Source: Clostridium sp. 1001271st1 H5
GTDB lineage: Bacteria > Bacillota > Clostridia > Lachnospirales > Lachnospiraceae
Direction of reading: 5' to 3'
Assembly: GCF_005845215.1 (NCBI RefSeq)
Contig: NZ_SPHO01000005.1
Location: 124,001-188,000, forward strand
DNA length: 64,000 bases
A program made the translations under genes and the position numbers. Shown here one piece after another: positions 1-8,191 of this stretch (its first letter is position 1; the number at the start of each line of letters is the position of its first letter). The notes beneath the pieces are model-generated. The model saw only the letters and a list, made by a program, of their open reading frames with translations. It ran no database searches and was not told the origin of the DNA.

Positions 1-1
1 T

Positions 2-331
2 ATCATATTTGCATTTTTATCCGCGGTGCTGGTGCTTTTGTATCTGCTTTGGATAATAGGAGCCCGGTACCGGATATCCCCCGGGGCATACAGGCGTTTT
101 CTGTATGGGTGGGGAGCCATTGTGGGTGTATCCGTATTCCTTTTGGCAGCGGCCGGAATCATCAGCAGTGCGCTGGAGATTTATGTGACCCTGACATCCG
201 TTGCCATGGCGGAACGTCTGGTTTGCCGGATTGCCGCACAGAAGGAAATGCCGGACGGCGGGGAAAAGGTATCCGAAGATGATTCCCAGGGGAACTGCGG
301 GGGAAAACACCGCAAACAGCTATTGACATAA
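2..331 (+). CDS. Membrane protein, C-terminal fragment (starts before the window)
   Basis: The reading frame is open from base 2 to the stop at 331, so this is the last ~109 codons of a gene beginning upstream. It shows two hydrophobic stretches (the first from the window edge, the second around the Gly/Val/Leu-rich segment at 110-180) and a short polar tail rich in Lys, Asp and Gly after base 230. That fits an integral membrane protein with a cytoplasmic C-terminus. A sigma-A promoter for the next gene overlaps its last codons. I do not recognise the family and assign no function. Confidence 0.5.
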   Translation: MIFAFLSAVLVLLYLLWIIGARYRISPGAYRRFLYGWGAIVGVSVFLLAAAGIISSALEIYVTLTSVAMAERLVCRIAAQKEMPDGGEKVSEDDSQGNCGGKHRKQLLT

Positions 332-351
332 AATAGGGATTTACATATAAT
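323..351 (+). promoter_or_regulatory. Sigma-A promoter for the AAA ATPase gene
   Basis: TTGACA at 323-328 and TATAAT at 346-351 with a 17-base spacer, a perfect consensus match. Transcription would begin near 358, leaving a leader of about 107 bases before the start codon at 465. Confidence 0.85.
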
Positions 352-364
352 AGGGCTAGAAAAA

Positions 365-445
365 ACGTGCTTTTCCAGTGGACATACACGTAAATCAGCC
401 ACAAAGAGAGAGTATATGGCACAGAGGTGTTATGACTCTCTCTTT
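365..445 (+). promoter_or_regulatory. Structured 5' leader with two hairpins
   Basis: Two inverted repeats lie between promoter and start codon. ACGTG (365-369) can pair with CACGT (387-391), and AAAGAGAGAG (403-412) pairs perfectly with CTCTCTCTTT (436-445). The second stem ends seven bases before the Shine-Dalgarno AGGAGG. No U-run follows, so it is not a simple terminator. It may tune translation or mRNA stability. Confidence 0.5.
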
Positions 446-464
446 CAATATCAGGAGGATTCTT

Positions 465-1949
465 ATGCCAGTATTTGATTTCAGCGACAGACCTAAAACA
501 GAAGAGGCGCCCCAGTGCACCTACCGTGTATTTTACTCCGGTGAGGCCGCTGCTTCCCCGGAGAAGCCCATGCTTGTCCTGGACAACAGCAGCCGGACCT
601 GGAACCACCATTCCTGCGGGGTGTTCGCCAATCAGGCCAGGCGGACGGCTTTTGAATTCAAGGAGGAGGACGGGACTGTCAGCGCGGATATCCTGCAGGT
701 TGACGCCCGCTTTATCAGTCTGCTCCGCTGGCTGGGGGAAAACCATATCAGTGTCCGGCTGTCCGGCCAGAACCGCGGGGACGGGTATGCGGTCTATAAG
801 ATACGGGAGGTGGCCTTTGGCGGCGGCACCAAGCTGTCTGCGGAGGACGGATTTCTCCAGTTTATGATTGAACGGCTGCTGGCAAGCAGCGCGCCCGAGG
901 CAGAGCTGGCAGAAGAGGACCAGGAGGAAATCGGGGATGACATGAAGCTGACCAGCCTTCAGAGTCTCTCTGATTTCATGAACTGCGCCGGTCGGACGCT
1001 GCCGGACAATATACGGATTTGGGCCCGCAGGAACCTGGCTGTGGCCCGCTCCCATGAAGTGACCCCGGAGGAGAGGCGCCACGCGCAGCGCGCCCTTTCC
1101 ATCATGATGAACATTCAGTGGAAGAACCACTATTTTGAGTCCATTGACCCTGTGGAGGCCCGCCGGATACTGGATGAGGAGCTGTACGGTATGGAGCGGG
1201 TCAAACAGAGAATCATAGAAACCATCATACAGATTAACCGTACCCATACCCTTCCTGCATACGGTATGCTTCTGGTTGGTCCGGCAGGCACCGGAAAGTC
1301 ACAGATTGCCTATGCGGTGGCCAGGATTTTAAAGCTTCCCTGGACAACCCTGGACATGAGCTCCATCAATGATTCGGAACAGCTTACCGGCAGTTCACGC
1401 ATTTATTCAAACGCGAAACCTGGTATTATCATGGAGGCATTTTCCATGGCGGGAGAATCAAACCTTGTGTTTATCATCAATGAACTGGATAAGGCATCAT
1501 CAGGTAAGGGCAATGGAAATCCTGCCGATGTGCTGCTGACCCTCCTGGACAACCTGGGTTTTACGGACAATTACATAGAGTGTATGATTCCCACCGGCGG
1601 CGTGTACCCCATTGCAACTGCCAATGACAAGTCTCAAATCAGCGCGCCCCTTATGTCACGTTTCGCGGTGATAGACATTCCGGACTATACGCCGGAGGAA
1701 AAGAAAATCATATTTTCCAGGTACGCCATGCCAAAGGTTTTAAAGCGCATGGGGCTGCATGAAGATGAATGTGTGGTGACAGCAGATGCCCTTGACGCGG
1801 TCATAGAAAAGTACGCGGATACCACGGGCATCCGGGATTTGGAACAGGCCGCGGAGCATATGGCTGCCAACGCGCTCTATCAGATAGAAGTGGACCATGT
1901 ACCTGCGGTGGTGTTTGACGGGGGGATGGTGCGGGGGCTGCTGGGGTAA
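465..1949 (+). CDS. AAA family ATPase, Lon-ATPase-like, no protease domain
   Basis: 494 aa from the ATG at 465, which has an AGGAGG 7 bases upstream; an in-frame ATG at 378 lies inside the leader hairpin region and has no ribosome site. The N-terminal ~230 residues are of unknown family. The ATPase core has Walker A GPAGTGKS (about residue 272) and an acidic Walker B-like strand (VFIINELDK). The linker before it (LDEELYGMERVKQRI) closely resembles the segment preceding the ATPase of Lon. The C-terminus looks like an AAA lid, and there is no Ser-Lys protease domain. Probably a protein-remodelling ATPase; the substrate is unknown. It is transcribed alone from a consensus promoter and ends at a strong terminator. 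Confidence 0.75.
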   Translation: MPVFDFSDRPKTEEAPQCTYRVFYSGEAAASPEKPMLVLDNSSRTWNHHSCGVFANQARRTAFEFKEEDGTVSADILQVDARFISLLRWLGENHISVRLSGQNRGDGYAVYKIREVAFGGGTKLSAEDGFLQFMIERLLASSAPEAELAEEDQEEIGDDMKLTSLQSLSDFMNCAGRTLPDNIRIWARRNLAVARSHEVTPEERRHAQRALSIMMNIQWKNHYFESIDPVEARRILDEELYGMERVKQRIIETIIQINRTHTLPAYGMLLVGPAGTGKSQIAYAVARILKLPWTTLDMSSINDSEQLTGSSRIYSNAKPGIIMEAFSMAGESNLVFIINELDKASSGKGNGNPADVLLTLLDNLGFTDNYIECMIPTGGVYPIATANDKSQISAPLMSRFAVIDIPDYTPEEKKIIFSRYAMPKVLKRMGLHEDECVVTADALDAVIEKYADTTGIRDLEQAAEHMAANALYQIEVDHVPAVVFDGGMVRGLLG

Positions 1950-1961
1950 GGCGACTCAGGG

Positions 1962-1987
1962 ATACTGCGGCCCAGGCAGTATTTTTA
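1962..1987 (+). terminator. Rho-independent terminator after the AAA ATPase
   Basis: ATACTGC (1962-1968) pairs with GCAGTAT (1976-1982) and is followed by a run of five T. It lies between the ATPase stop codon and the convergent LysR gene. Confidence 0.8.
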
Positions 1988-2872
1988 CTAAAACTTCTTT
2001 ATCTCATCTGCCAGGTAAAGCAGAAACTGCTGCTCCCTCTGATTCGGTTTGCAGAGCCGCGATTTAATGAAGCACACTGCCATATGGTCACCGTCCGCAA
2101 TAGGCCTACACAGGCAGCTTTTCATATTCCGGTTAGCTGAATTTATTATGCCTGGCAGCAGGTAATTGTGGCGGAACAGGGCTTCATAGGTGGTTCCGCG
2201 GTCTGAAACATACAATGCCCCTGCTGGGTGAACTGAAAAATCAACCCGGTCATCTGTGACCAGGTTGATATTTATTACAACGGGATATTGAGCCAGGTCA
2301 TCCTTTGTGACTGTTTCTGAGGCAGCCAGGGGATGACTTTTTGCCATATATACCCCCATGGCAATTCCCAGCCTCAGAACATAAAAATCCAGTTTATAAT
2401 TCTCTGCAACCTGTCTGTATTTATCTATCTGTTTTTCTTCCATCATAAGAATTCCTATTCTGCATGTCTGATTTAATATATACCCCATGACTTTCTTTAA
2501 TCCTCCCTCTAAAAAGACATCGTGGCTCTGGGTCGTATACATTTTTTTATAATTAAGAAAACATTGGAAAATGGAAGCTGAAGGCGTACAACAGACCAAC
2601 AGGGATTCCCGGTCCCCGGAACGGTCAGGAATTTCCAGTATGGACTGCCAGTTTGCCACGATTTTTTCTGCTGCATCTAAAAAGTATAATCCTTCTTCAG
2701 TGGCGGTCAGGCCAGCTGCTGTGCGGATAAAAATGTTGTATCCGACCTCTGTTTCCACGTTTTTGATAATACTGCTTAGATGCGATTGGGAAATAAATAC
2801 GTTCTGGGCGGCCTTATTGATGGAATGGCATTTGTTTGCCTCTAAAATATACATGAGATTTTTAATGTCCAT
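1988..2872 (-). CDS. LysR family transcriptional regulator
   Basis: 294 aa from the ATG whose complement is at 2870-2872. GGGGAG lies 6 bases upstream, which favours it over the in-frame start 27 bases further out. Residues 1-60 form the LysR winged helix (INKAAQNVFISQSHLSSIIK pattern); the rest is the LysR effector-binding domain. The gene is divergent from the sigma-54 operon beginning at 3375. A palindromic LysR-type site lies 50 bases upstream of its start, so autoregulation and control of the neighbouring operon are both plausible. The ligand is unknown; a hydantoin, pyrimidine or amide compound would fit the neighbours. Confidence 0.85.
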   Translation of the reverse strand: MDIKNLMYILEANKCHSINKAAQNVFISQSHLSSIIKNVETEVGYNIFIRTAAGLTATEEGLYFLDAAEKIVANWQSILEIPDRSGDRESLLVCCTPSASIFQCFLNYKKMYTTQSHDVFLEGGLKKVMGYILNQTCRIGILMMEEKQIDKYRQVAENYKLDFYVLRLGIAMGVYMAKSHPLAASETVTKDDLAQYPVVININLVTDDRVDFSVHPAGALYVSDRGTTYEALFRHNYLLPGIINSANRNMKSCLCRPIADGDHMAVCFIKSRLCKPNQREQQFLLYLADEIKKF

Positions 2873-2921
2873 TTGTATCTCCCCAGCCAGACGGCTCATT
2901 ATCCTATCTGTATTTGAGATA

Positions 2922-2938
2922 AGGTATCCGATATACCT
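2922..2938. promoter_or_regulatory. Putative LysR operator
   Basis: AGGTAT-CCGAT-ATACCT is a perfect 6-base inverted repeat with a 5-base centre, containing the T-N11-A pattern of LysR sites. It sits 50 bases upstream of the LysR start codon in the divergent intergenic region. The rest of this ~500-base region (2873-3374) holds the sigma-54 promoter and AT/purine-rich DNA with no other convincing element. Confidence 0.5.
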
Positions 2939-3268
2939 ATTAGTAAATCAAATGACCGTATGATAGTATCAATTATATACAATTACTTTATTATCAACAA
3001 GTGGGGGCATATAATTGTCGAAAATCATGAATCGCAGCAATGCTTCCGCTTTTGAGGATTGCCTTAAGCAGGTGATGATGGTTTTCATTAAGTTGATGAG
3101 AAAAATCATCAATAGGCAGCTGCTTACGGATACAGAGGACGGGAATACTGGATAAATTTGGAAATTCGAGGGGGCGGAGGATGGAAAATTGAAGGAAAAT
3201 AAAGCATATTTCAACAGAAAATAAGAAAAACGGGTAAAAAATTAAAAAAATACGGAAAAAAGAGAAGT

Positions 3269-3284
3269 TGGCACCTAAGTTGCT
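3269..3284 (+). promoter_or_regulatory. Sigma-54 (RpoN) -24/-12 promoter of the hydantoinase operon
   Basis: TGGCAC-CTAAG-TTGCT matches the consensus TGGCAC-N5-TTGCW exactly. The -24 GG is at 3270-3271 and the -12 GC at 3282-3283. Transcription would begin near 3295, about 80 bases ahead of the permease start. The gene for a sigma-54 activator closes the same cluster (9722-11107). Confidence 0.85.
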
Positions 3285-3374
3285 TATATTAATTGTGTAA
3301 AGGTTGTGCACAAACCGAAACATAAGATACAGTCAAAATCACTGAAAGTGAAAAAATTTATGGGGGGTACACTT

Positions 3375-4586
3375 ATGGATTATAACTTAATCAAACTGGT
3401 TGTTATTTTCGCCATAATCGTGGCAATTATATGGGCGAAAAAACCGCTGCACTGGGCTTTTATTGTAGGTACTGTCGCCACGGCAGTCATCTGCATGATT
3501 CCAATCAAGGAATGCGGGGAAGTAATTGTCGGTGTTCTGACCAGCTGGGGTAAGATGGCCATTGTACTTGACATCTACCTGATTACATTTCTCCAGAGAT
3601 TGCTGGATAAACGCAAGCAGATTCAAAAGGCCCAGGTTGACATGATTAATCTGTTTAACAACAGGATTGTTAATGCACTTTTAATTCCAATCATCATTGG
3701 TTTCCTTCCGTCGCCTGCCGCCCTGGTTTTATGCGGGGAAATCGTGAATGAGGCTACAGGGGATTACATGAATGCAAAGGAGAAAGCCATCATTACATCC
3801 TATTTCCGCCATATACCGGAATCTTTTCTCCCTACATACCCTGTTATCCTGCTGTTATGCGGATTTTCAGGACTGCCGATATCCAGTTTTGTAATTGCAA
3901 TGCTTCCGCCGGTTACCATATTGTTTGTGGTGGGATACTTTATTTTCCTCAGAAAGCTTCCTACTAAAACCGGCATTGAGATTACTGTCAGCAAAAAGGA
4001 TGCAGCAGTCAGTCTGTTCAAACATATCTGGTCATTGGTACTGATTATGGTATTAATCATGGGGGTTGGATTGTCAGTCGAAATTTCAATTGGAATCGTA
4101 TTACTTATCAGCTTCTTTGTCTATAAGGTCACGCCAAAGGAAATAGCCCAGCTGCTGCCCAAGGCATTTGATAAGGTAATGATTCTCAGCACGCTGATGA
4201 TATTCATCTTCCAGGGATTTTTATCACATGCCGGTGTGCTGGCATCTCTGATTACAGCGTTCCAGACATTACCGATTCCCGCCTATATTATGTTTGCTTT
4301 GCTCATCTTTGTGGGCGGTGTCCTGACAGGGGCGCAGGGAATCATAGCAGTGGTTGCTCCGCTTGCATTTGCGGCAATTCCAAACTTCGGGGTACCTCTG
4401 GTTATGCTGCTGGGCTGTTTTGCATGGGCATCAAACCAGTTATCCCCCACACATGTATGCGTGGTAGTTGCAGCCAATTACTTTAAGGTTGATTTCAGCG
4501 ACATGGTCCGTCAGGTTATTCCCTGCCTGGCAGTATATCTGGCATTTACATTTGCCTATTATCATGTTCTGCTGCTCTTTATGTAA
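3375..4586 (+). CDS. DUF401-like integral membrane permease
   Basis: 403 aa from the ATG at 3375, preceded by GGGGGG 7 bases upstream; an in-frame start at 3306 would put 23 basic, non-hydrophobic residues ahead of the first membrane segment. About ten to eleven hydrophobic helices run along the protein, with a central polar loop containing the EKAIITSYFRHIPES segment and a late GGVLTGAQGI motif, features I associate with the DUF401 family of predicted transporters. It is the first gene after the sigma-54 promoter and is followed by redox and amidohydrolase genes, so its likely task is uptake of the operon's substrate. That role is inferred. Confidence 0.65.
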   Translation: MDYNLIKLVVIFAIIVAIIWAKKPLHWAFIVGTVATAVICMIPIKECGEVIVGVLTSWGKMAIVLDIYLITFLQRLLDKRKQIQKAQVDMINLFNNRIVNALLIPIIIGFLPSPAALVLCGEIVNEATGDYMNAKEKAIITSYFRHIPESFLPTYPVILLLCGFSGLPISSFVIAMLPPVTILFVVGYFIFLRKLPTKTGIEITVSKKDAAVSLFKHIWSLVLIMVLIMGVGLSVEISIGIVLLISFFVYKVTPKEIAQLLPKAFDKVMILSTLMIFIFQGFLSHAGVLASLITAFQTLPIPAYIMFALLIFVGGVLTGAQGIIAVVAPLAFAAIPNFGVPLVMLLGCFAWASNQLSPTHVCVVVAANYFKVDFSDMVRQVIPCLAVYLAFTFAYYHVLLLFM

Positions 4587-4630
4587 GATAAAACAAATAA
4601 ACTTAAAACACCAAATCGGAGGAAATTATT

Positions 4631-5146
4631 ATGGCTATCTCAATTGAAAAAATAGAAAAAATTAAGGAAGCAGCTCTTTGGAATTTTTATAACGGGTTAA
4701 ACTGCTGTGAAAGTGTTTATGAGGCAATTATTGCCAGCGGGGAGCTGCCGGAGACAGACGCACCTTACCACACCTGTTCCATGTGCGCCGGATTTGGGGG
4801 AGGCGTGGGCATGAGCGGCCTTACCTGCGGCGCATTATCAGGAGCCATCATGGCAGTCAGTGCAAAGCATGGCCGTAAAAATCCAAAGGGTGAGAAACCG
4901 GATGGGCTGTATGATGTGGAGTACCGCCGTTATAACAATATGGTCAGTGATTTTACAGAGGCCATGGAGAGTCCCCTCTGCCGGGAAATCTGTAAAGACA
5001 ATTTAGACCGGTGGGGCAGCCCGGAGCGTAAGGACCACTGTGCAAAGGCTATTATTGCAGGTGTGGAAATCGCATGTAAGTATTTAGACCTGACCACGGA
5101 TGATATCGCAGGATTCTCATGGAAGAAGAATGTTGCTGGTTTCTAA
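4631..5146 (+). CDS. C_GCAxxG_C_C family redox protein
   Basis: 171 aa with GGAGG 9 bases before the ATG. The family signature is clear: paired Cys near residue 25 (NCCESV), then CSMCAGFGGGVGMSGLTCGA, and two further Cys toward the C-terminus (LCREIC). Members are small Cys-rich proteins often next to oxidoreductases or metal and selenium metabolism genes; the biochemical role is unproven. Here it lies 44 bases after the permease and 35 bases before a CoA-disulfide-reductase-like flavoprotein, suggesting it exchanges electrons or thiols with that enzyme. That link is inference. Confidence 0.85.
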   Translation: MAISIEKIEKIKEAALWNFYNGLNCCESVYEAIIASGELPETDAPYHTCSMCAGFGGGVGMSGLTCGALSGAIMAVSAKHGRKNPKGEKPDGLYDVEYRRYNNMVSDFTEAMESPLCREICKDNLDRWGSPERKDHCAKAIIAGVEIACKYLDLTTDDIAGFSWKKNVAGF

Positions 5147-5181
5147 TTTCATCTGTCTTTAAGGAAAACAGGAGAATATAA

Positions 5182-6888
5182 ATGTCAAAAAAGATTGTTG
5201 TTGTGGGGGGAGTGGCAGGAGGCGCGTCGGCTGCAGCCCGCGCCAGGAGGCTTGATGCCCAGGCAGAGATTGTCATCTTTGAGAGGGGAGAACATGTATC
5301 CTTTTCCAATTGCTGTATTCCGTACCATTTAAGCGGAGTGATTAAAAATAGTGAGTCCCTGGTGCTGATGACGCCAAAGGAGTTTAAAGAAAAGCATGAT
5401 ATTGATGTCTTCACGGGCAGGGAAGTGGTTGCCGTCAACCGGGCGGAAAAGACCATCTGTGTAAGAGATGGGGAGACTGGCCGGATTGATACGGAAAGCT
5501 ATGACAAGCTCATACTCTCTCCGGGGGCCAGTCCTCTCCGTCCGGGGAGCATAGAAGGGGTGGATAAACCGCATGTATTTACGGTGCGCAATGTTACCGA
5601 TGTCCGCGCGCTGAATGCATTCATTCAGCGTGAGGATGTGAAGGAAGTTGTTGTGGCCGGAGGAGGCTTTATCGGTGTTGAGGTTGTGGAGAATTTAAAA
5701 GAGGCCGGAAAGGATATCACCCTGGTTGAAGGGCTGAATCAAATCATGGCATCCTTTGATTACGACATGGCGCAGATGCTCCATAAAGAGCTGATGGACC
5801 ATGGCGTGAAGCTTTTGCTGGATTCCACGGTTACCTCCATTGAAGATGATAAGGTGATTGTAAGGCAAGGGGGGAGGGATACATGTGTCTCGGCCCAGGC
5901 GGTGGTGCTTTCCATCGGAGTCAGGCCGGAGACAAAGCTTGCAGAGGATGCCGGATTGAAAATTGGGATTACCGGCGCCATTGAAGTGAATCATAATTAT
6001 CAGACCAGCGACCCGGATATTTATGCAGTGGGGGATGCGATTGAGGTATACAACAGCCTGACCCGCAGACCGGGACGCCTGGCGCTGGCAGGACCGGCCC
6101 AGAGGCAGGCAAGGGCAGCTGCGGACCATATAAATGGAATTCCGTGTGTGAATAAGGGTGTGATTGGCTCAAGCTGTCTGCGGCTGTTTGAACAGAATGC
6201 TGCCTGTACAGGACTAAATGAAAAGGCCGCAAAGCAGGCAGGGATTCCATATGATTTTGCGTATGTACTTCCGCCTGACAAACCAGGACTTATGCCGGAC
6301 AGCAGGTACATGTGCTTCAAGCTTTTGTTTGAAGTTCCCACAGGCCGTATCCTGGGAGCCCAGGCCATTGGAAAAGGAGGGGTGGATAAAAGAGTTGATG
6401 TCATTGCGGCAATGATTGCCATGAATGGAACATTGGAGGACCTTAAGGAGCTGGAGTTGTGTTACTCCCCTGTGTTCAGCACGGCAAAAGATGTTGTGAA
6501 TATTGCAGCCCTTGTAGGCCTCAATATCCTGAATGGCCGTTACCGTCAGGTCCATGTGGGCGATGTCCGCCGTCTTGTGGAGGAGGGAGCTTATATCGTA
6601 GATGTCAGGGAGGAAAGAGAATATAATGCGGGCCACATTAAAGGAGCCCATAATATACCCCTGAGTCAATTGCGCCAGCGTATGACAGAGATTCCCAAGG
6701 ATATTCCGGTGTATCTCCATTGCCGCACAAGCCAGCGCAGCTATTATGCATTGATGTATCTTCAGGGAAATGGGTATAAGAATGTAACCAATATTTCCGG
6801 TTCCTATCTGGGAATCAGTTTATATGAATATTTCAATGATAAGACCCTCTGCAGGGACCGTATTTTAACAGAATATAATTTTGCGTAA
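5182..6888 (+). CDS. FAD-dependent CoA-disulfide reductase-like enzyme with C-terminal rhodanese domain
   Basis: 568 aa. Residues 4-40 hold the FAD-binding Rossmann motif (GGVAGGASAAARARR). The redox Cys is in SFSNCCIPY (C44, with C45 where relatives have Gly). A second dinucleotide motif for NAD(P)H lies near residue 157 (VAGGGFIGVE), followed by the conserved YAVGDA motif and a dimerisation domain. The last ~100 residues are a rhodanese domain with active-site Cys514 (HCRTSQRS). This is the architecture of CoA-disulfide reductases and NADH-dependent persulfide or polysulfide reductases. Within a hydantoinase operon its substrate is unclear: it could reduce a persulfide, a disulfide partner (the C_GCAxxG_C_C protein) or a ring substrate. 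Confidence 0.85.
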   Translation: MSKKIVVVGGVAGGASAAARARRLDAQAEIVIFERGEHVSFSNCCIPYHLSGVIKNSESLVLMTPKEFKEKHDIDVFTGREVVAVNRAEKTICVRDGETGRIDTESYDKLILSPGASPLRPGSIEGVDKPHVFTVRNVTDVRALNAFIQREDVKEVVVAGGGFIGVEVVENLKEAGKDITLVEGLNQIMASFDYDMAQMLHKELMDHGVKLLLDSTVTSIEDDKVIVRQGGRDTCVSAQAVVLSIGVRPETKLAEDAGLKIGITGAIEVNHNYQTSDPDIYAVGDAIEVYNSLTRRPGRLALAGPAQRQARAAADHINGIPCVNKGVIGSSCLRLFEQNAACTGLNEKAAKQAGIPYDFAYVLPPDKPGLMPDSRYMCFKLLFEVPTGRILGAQAIGKGGVDKRVDVIAAMIAMNGTLEDLKELELCYSPVFSTAKDVVNIAALVGLNILNGRYRQVHVGDVRRLVEEGAYIVDVREEREYNAGHIKGAHNIPLSQLRQRMTEIPKDIPVYLHCRTSQRSYYALMYLQGNGYKNVTNISGSYLGISLYEYFNDKTLCRDRILTEYNFA

Positions 6889-6927
6889 TGACTGCCGTTA
6901 CAATAGCTAAGGAAAGGATGTAGGGAT

Positions 6928-8169
6928 ATGGATATGGAAGTGAAACGGGACAGACTCATGAGCAGAATTAATTCGTTGGCTAAGTTTAACGAGACGCCTG
7001 GATGCGGGGTTACCAGGTATTCCTATAGTACCCTGGACAAGCAGGCAAGGGCATATATCCGGGAAATCTGCGAGGAGATAAGTCTGAATGTATATGTGGA
7101 CCAGATTGGAAACATACGGGCCCGGTACCAGGGAATGGATGATTCCCTGGCGCCTGTATGGATTGGCTCCCATATAGACAGTGTCCGAAACGGCGGCAAA
7201 TACGATGGAATCGTGGGGGTCATATCAGCCCTGGAGGTGTTGAATGTATTTTTTGAACATAATATCAGGCCGGTACGCCCGGTGGAGCTTGTGATATTTG
7301 CGGAGGAAGAAGGCTCTAATTTCGGCACCACCATGCTGGGAAGCAAGGCTCTGGTTGGGAAATGCAGCAAGGACTATTTGAAAAAGCTGAAGAACGAGGG
7401 CGGAGAAACTGCTTATGAAGTAATCAAGGGATTTGGGCTGCAGCCGGATGAGGTTGAAAAATGCCGCTTGAATCCATCGGATGTGTATGCCATGGTTGAA
7501 ATGCACATTGAACAGGGAGCAGTGCTGGACAAAGAGGGGCTTACCATAGGAGTGGTTCAGGCAATTGCGGGGATGTATACATACAGAATCATCATCCATG
7601 GTTCTTCCGACCATGCAGGCTCCACGCCCATGGATATGCGCAGGGACCCCATGACAGCTGCCGCAAAGCTGATTTGCGACATTGAGGAATATGTAAAAAG
7701 GAATGTATACCATACAACGGTGGCAACCATAGGGGAAATTGAATGCCAGCCCAATAAGCCCAATGTGATTCCCCAGAAGGTGCAGTTTAGCGTTGATATC
7801 CGTGATGTGCATCAGGATGGAATGGAGCGTGTCATCTCCTTTATCAGGGAAAAGGGTAAAAAGATAGAGGCGGAAACCGGAGTGGTAATTGAGATTGCTG
7901 AAGTCGGCAAATCTAAGTGCATCCAACTGTCCCAACGGATTGCGGGAATTATCGAAGAAGTGACTGTGGAAAAGGGCTATCCCTATAAATGCATGAACAG
8001 CGGCGCGGTCCATGATGCAGCCATGATAACAGAAGTAACGGATGTGGGAATGATATTCGTGCCAAGTGTGGATGGCAGGAGTCACACGGTAGAAGAGTAT
8101 ACAGAGGCCGGGGATATCAAAAAAGGAGCGGACATTTTGCTGGAAACAGTAAAACGGCTGGCGTTATAA
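6928..8169 (+). CDS. M20 family Zn-dependent amidohydrolase (N-carbamoyl-amino acid hydrolase / allantoate amidohydrolase type)
   Basis: 413 aa, the usual length for the family. Metal-binding and catalytic motifs are visible: GSHIDSVRNGGKYDGIVG near residue 76, EEEGSNFG near residue 128, and MHIEQG near residue 191. The family hydrolyses N-carbamoyl amides (beta-ureidopropionate, N-carbamoyl-L-amino acids) or allantoate, releasing ammonia and CO2. Directly after it lies a dihydropyrimidinase/hydantoinase, whose ring-opened products are exactly this family's substrates. Sequence alone does not separate the three substrate options. ATG codons at 6928 and 6934 are both possible; the ribosome site slightly favours 6928. 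Confidence 0.85.
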   Translation: MDMEVKRDRLMSRINSLAKFNETPGCGVTRYSYSTLDKQARAYIREICEEISLNVYVDQIGNIRARYQGMDDSLAPVWIGSHIDSVRNGGKYDGIVGVISALEVLNVFFEHNIRPVRPVELVIFAEEEGSNFGTTMLGSKALVGKCSKDYLKKLKNEGGETAYEVIKGFGLQPDEVEKCRLNPSDVYAMVEMHIEQGAVLDKEGLTIGVVQAIAGMYTYRIIIHGSSDHAGSTPMDMRRDPMTAAAKLICDIEEYVKRNVYHTTVATIGEIECQPNKPNVIPQKVQFSVDIRDVHQDGMERVISFIREKGKKIEAETGVVIEIAEVGKSKCIQLSQRIAGIIEEVTVEKGYPYKCMNSGAVHDAAMITEVTDVGMIFVPSVDGRSHTVEEYTEAGDIKKGADILLETVKRLAL

Positions 8170-8191
8170 AGAAAGGGGCGGAAGGCTTACC

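Noticed and set aside
162..1247. 361-codon minus-strand open frame opposite the AAA ATPase
   Set aside because: Shadow of the real plus-strand gene; composition rich in His/Pro/Arg, no ribosome site or family motifs.
3027..3155. 42-codon open frame in the sigma-54 promoter region (starting MNRSNASAFEDC)
   Set aside because: No ribosome site within range of the ATG and it lies upstream of the mapped-by-consensus promoter; coding cannot be supported.
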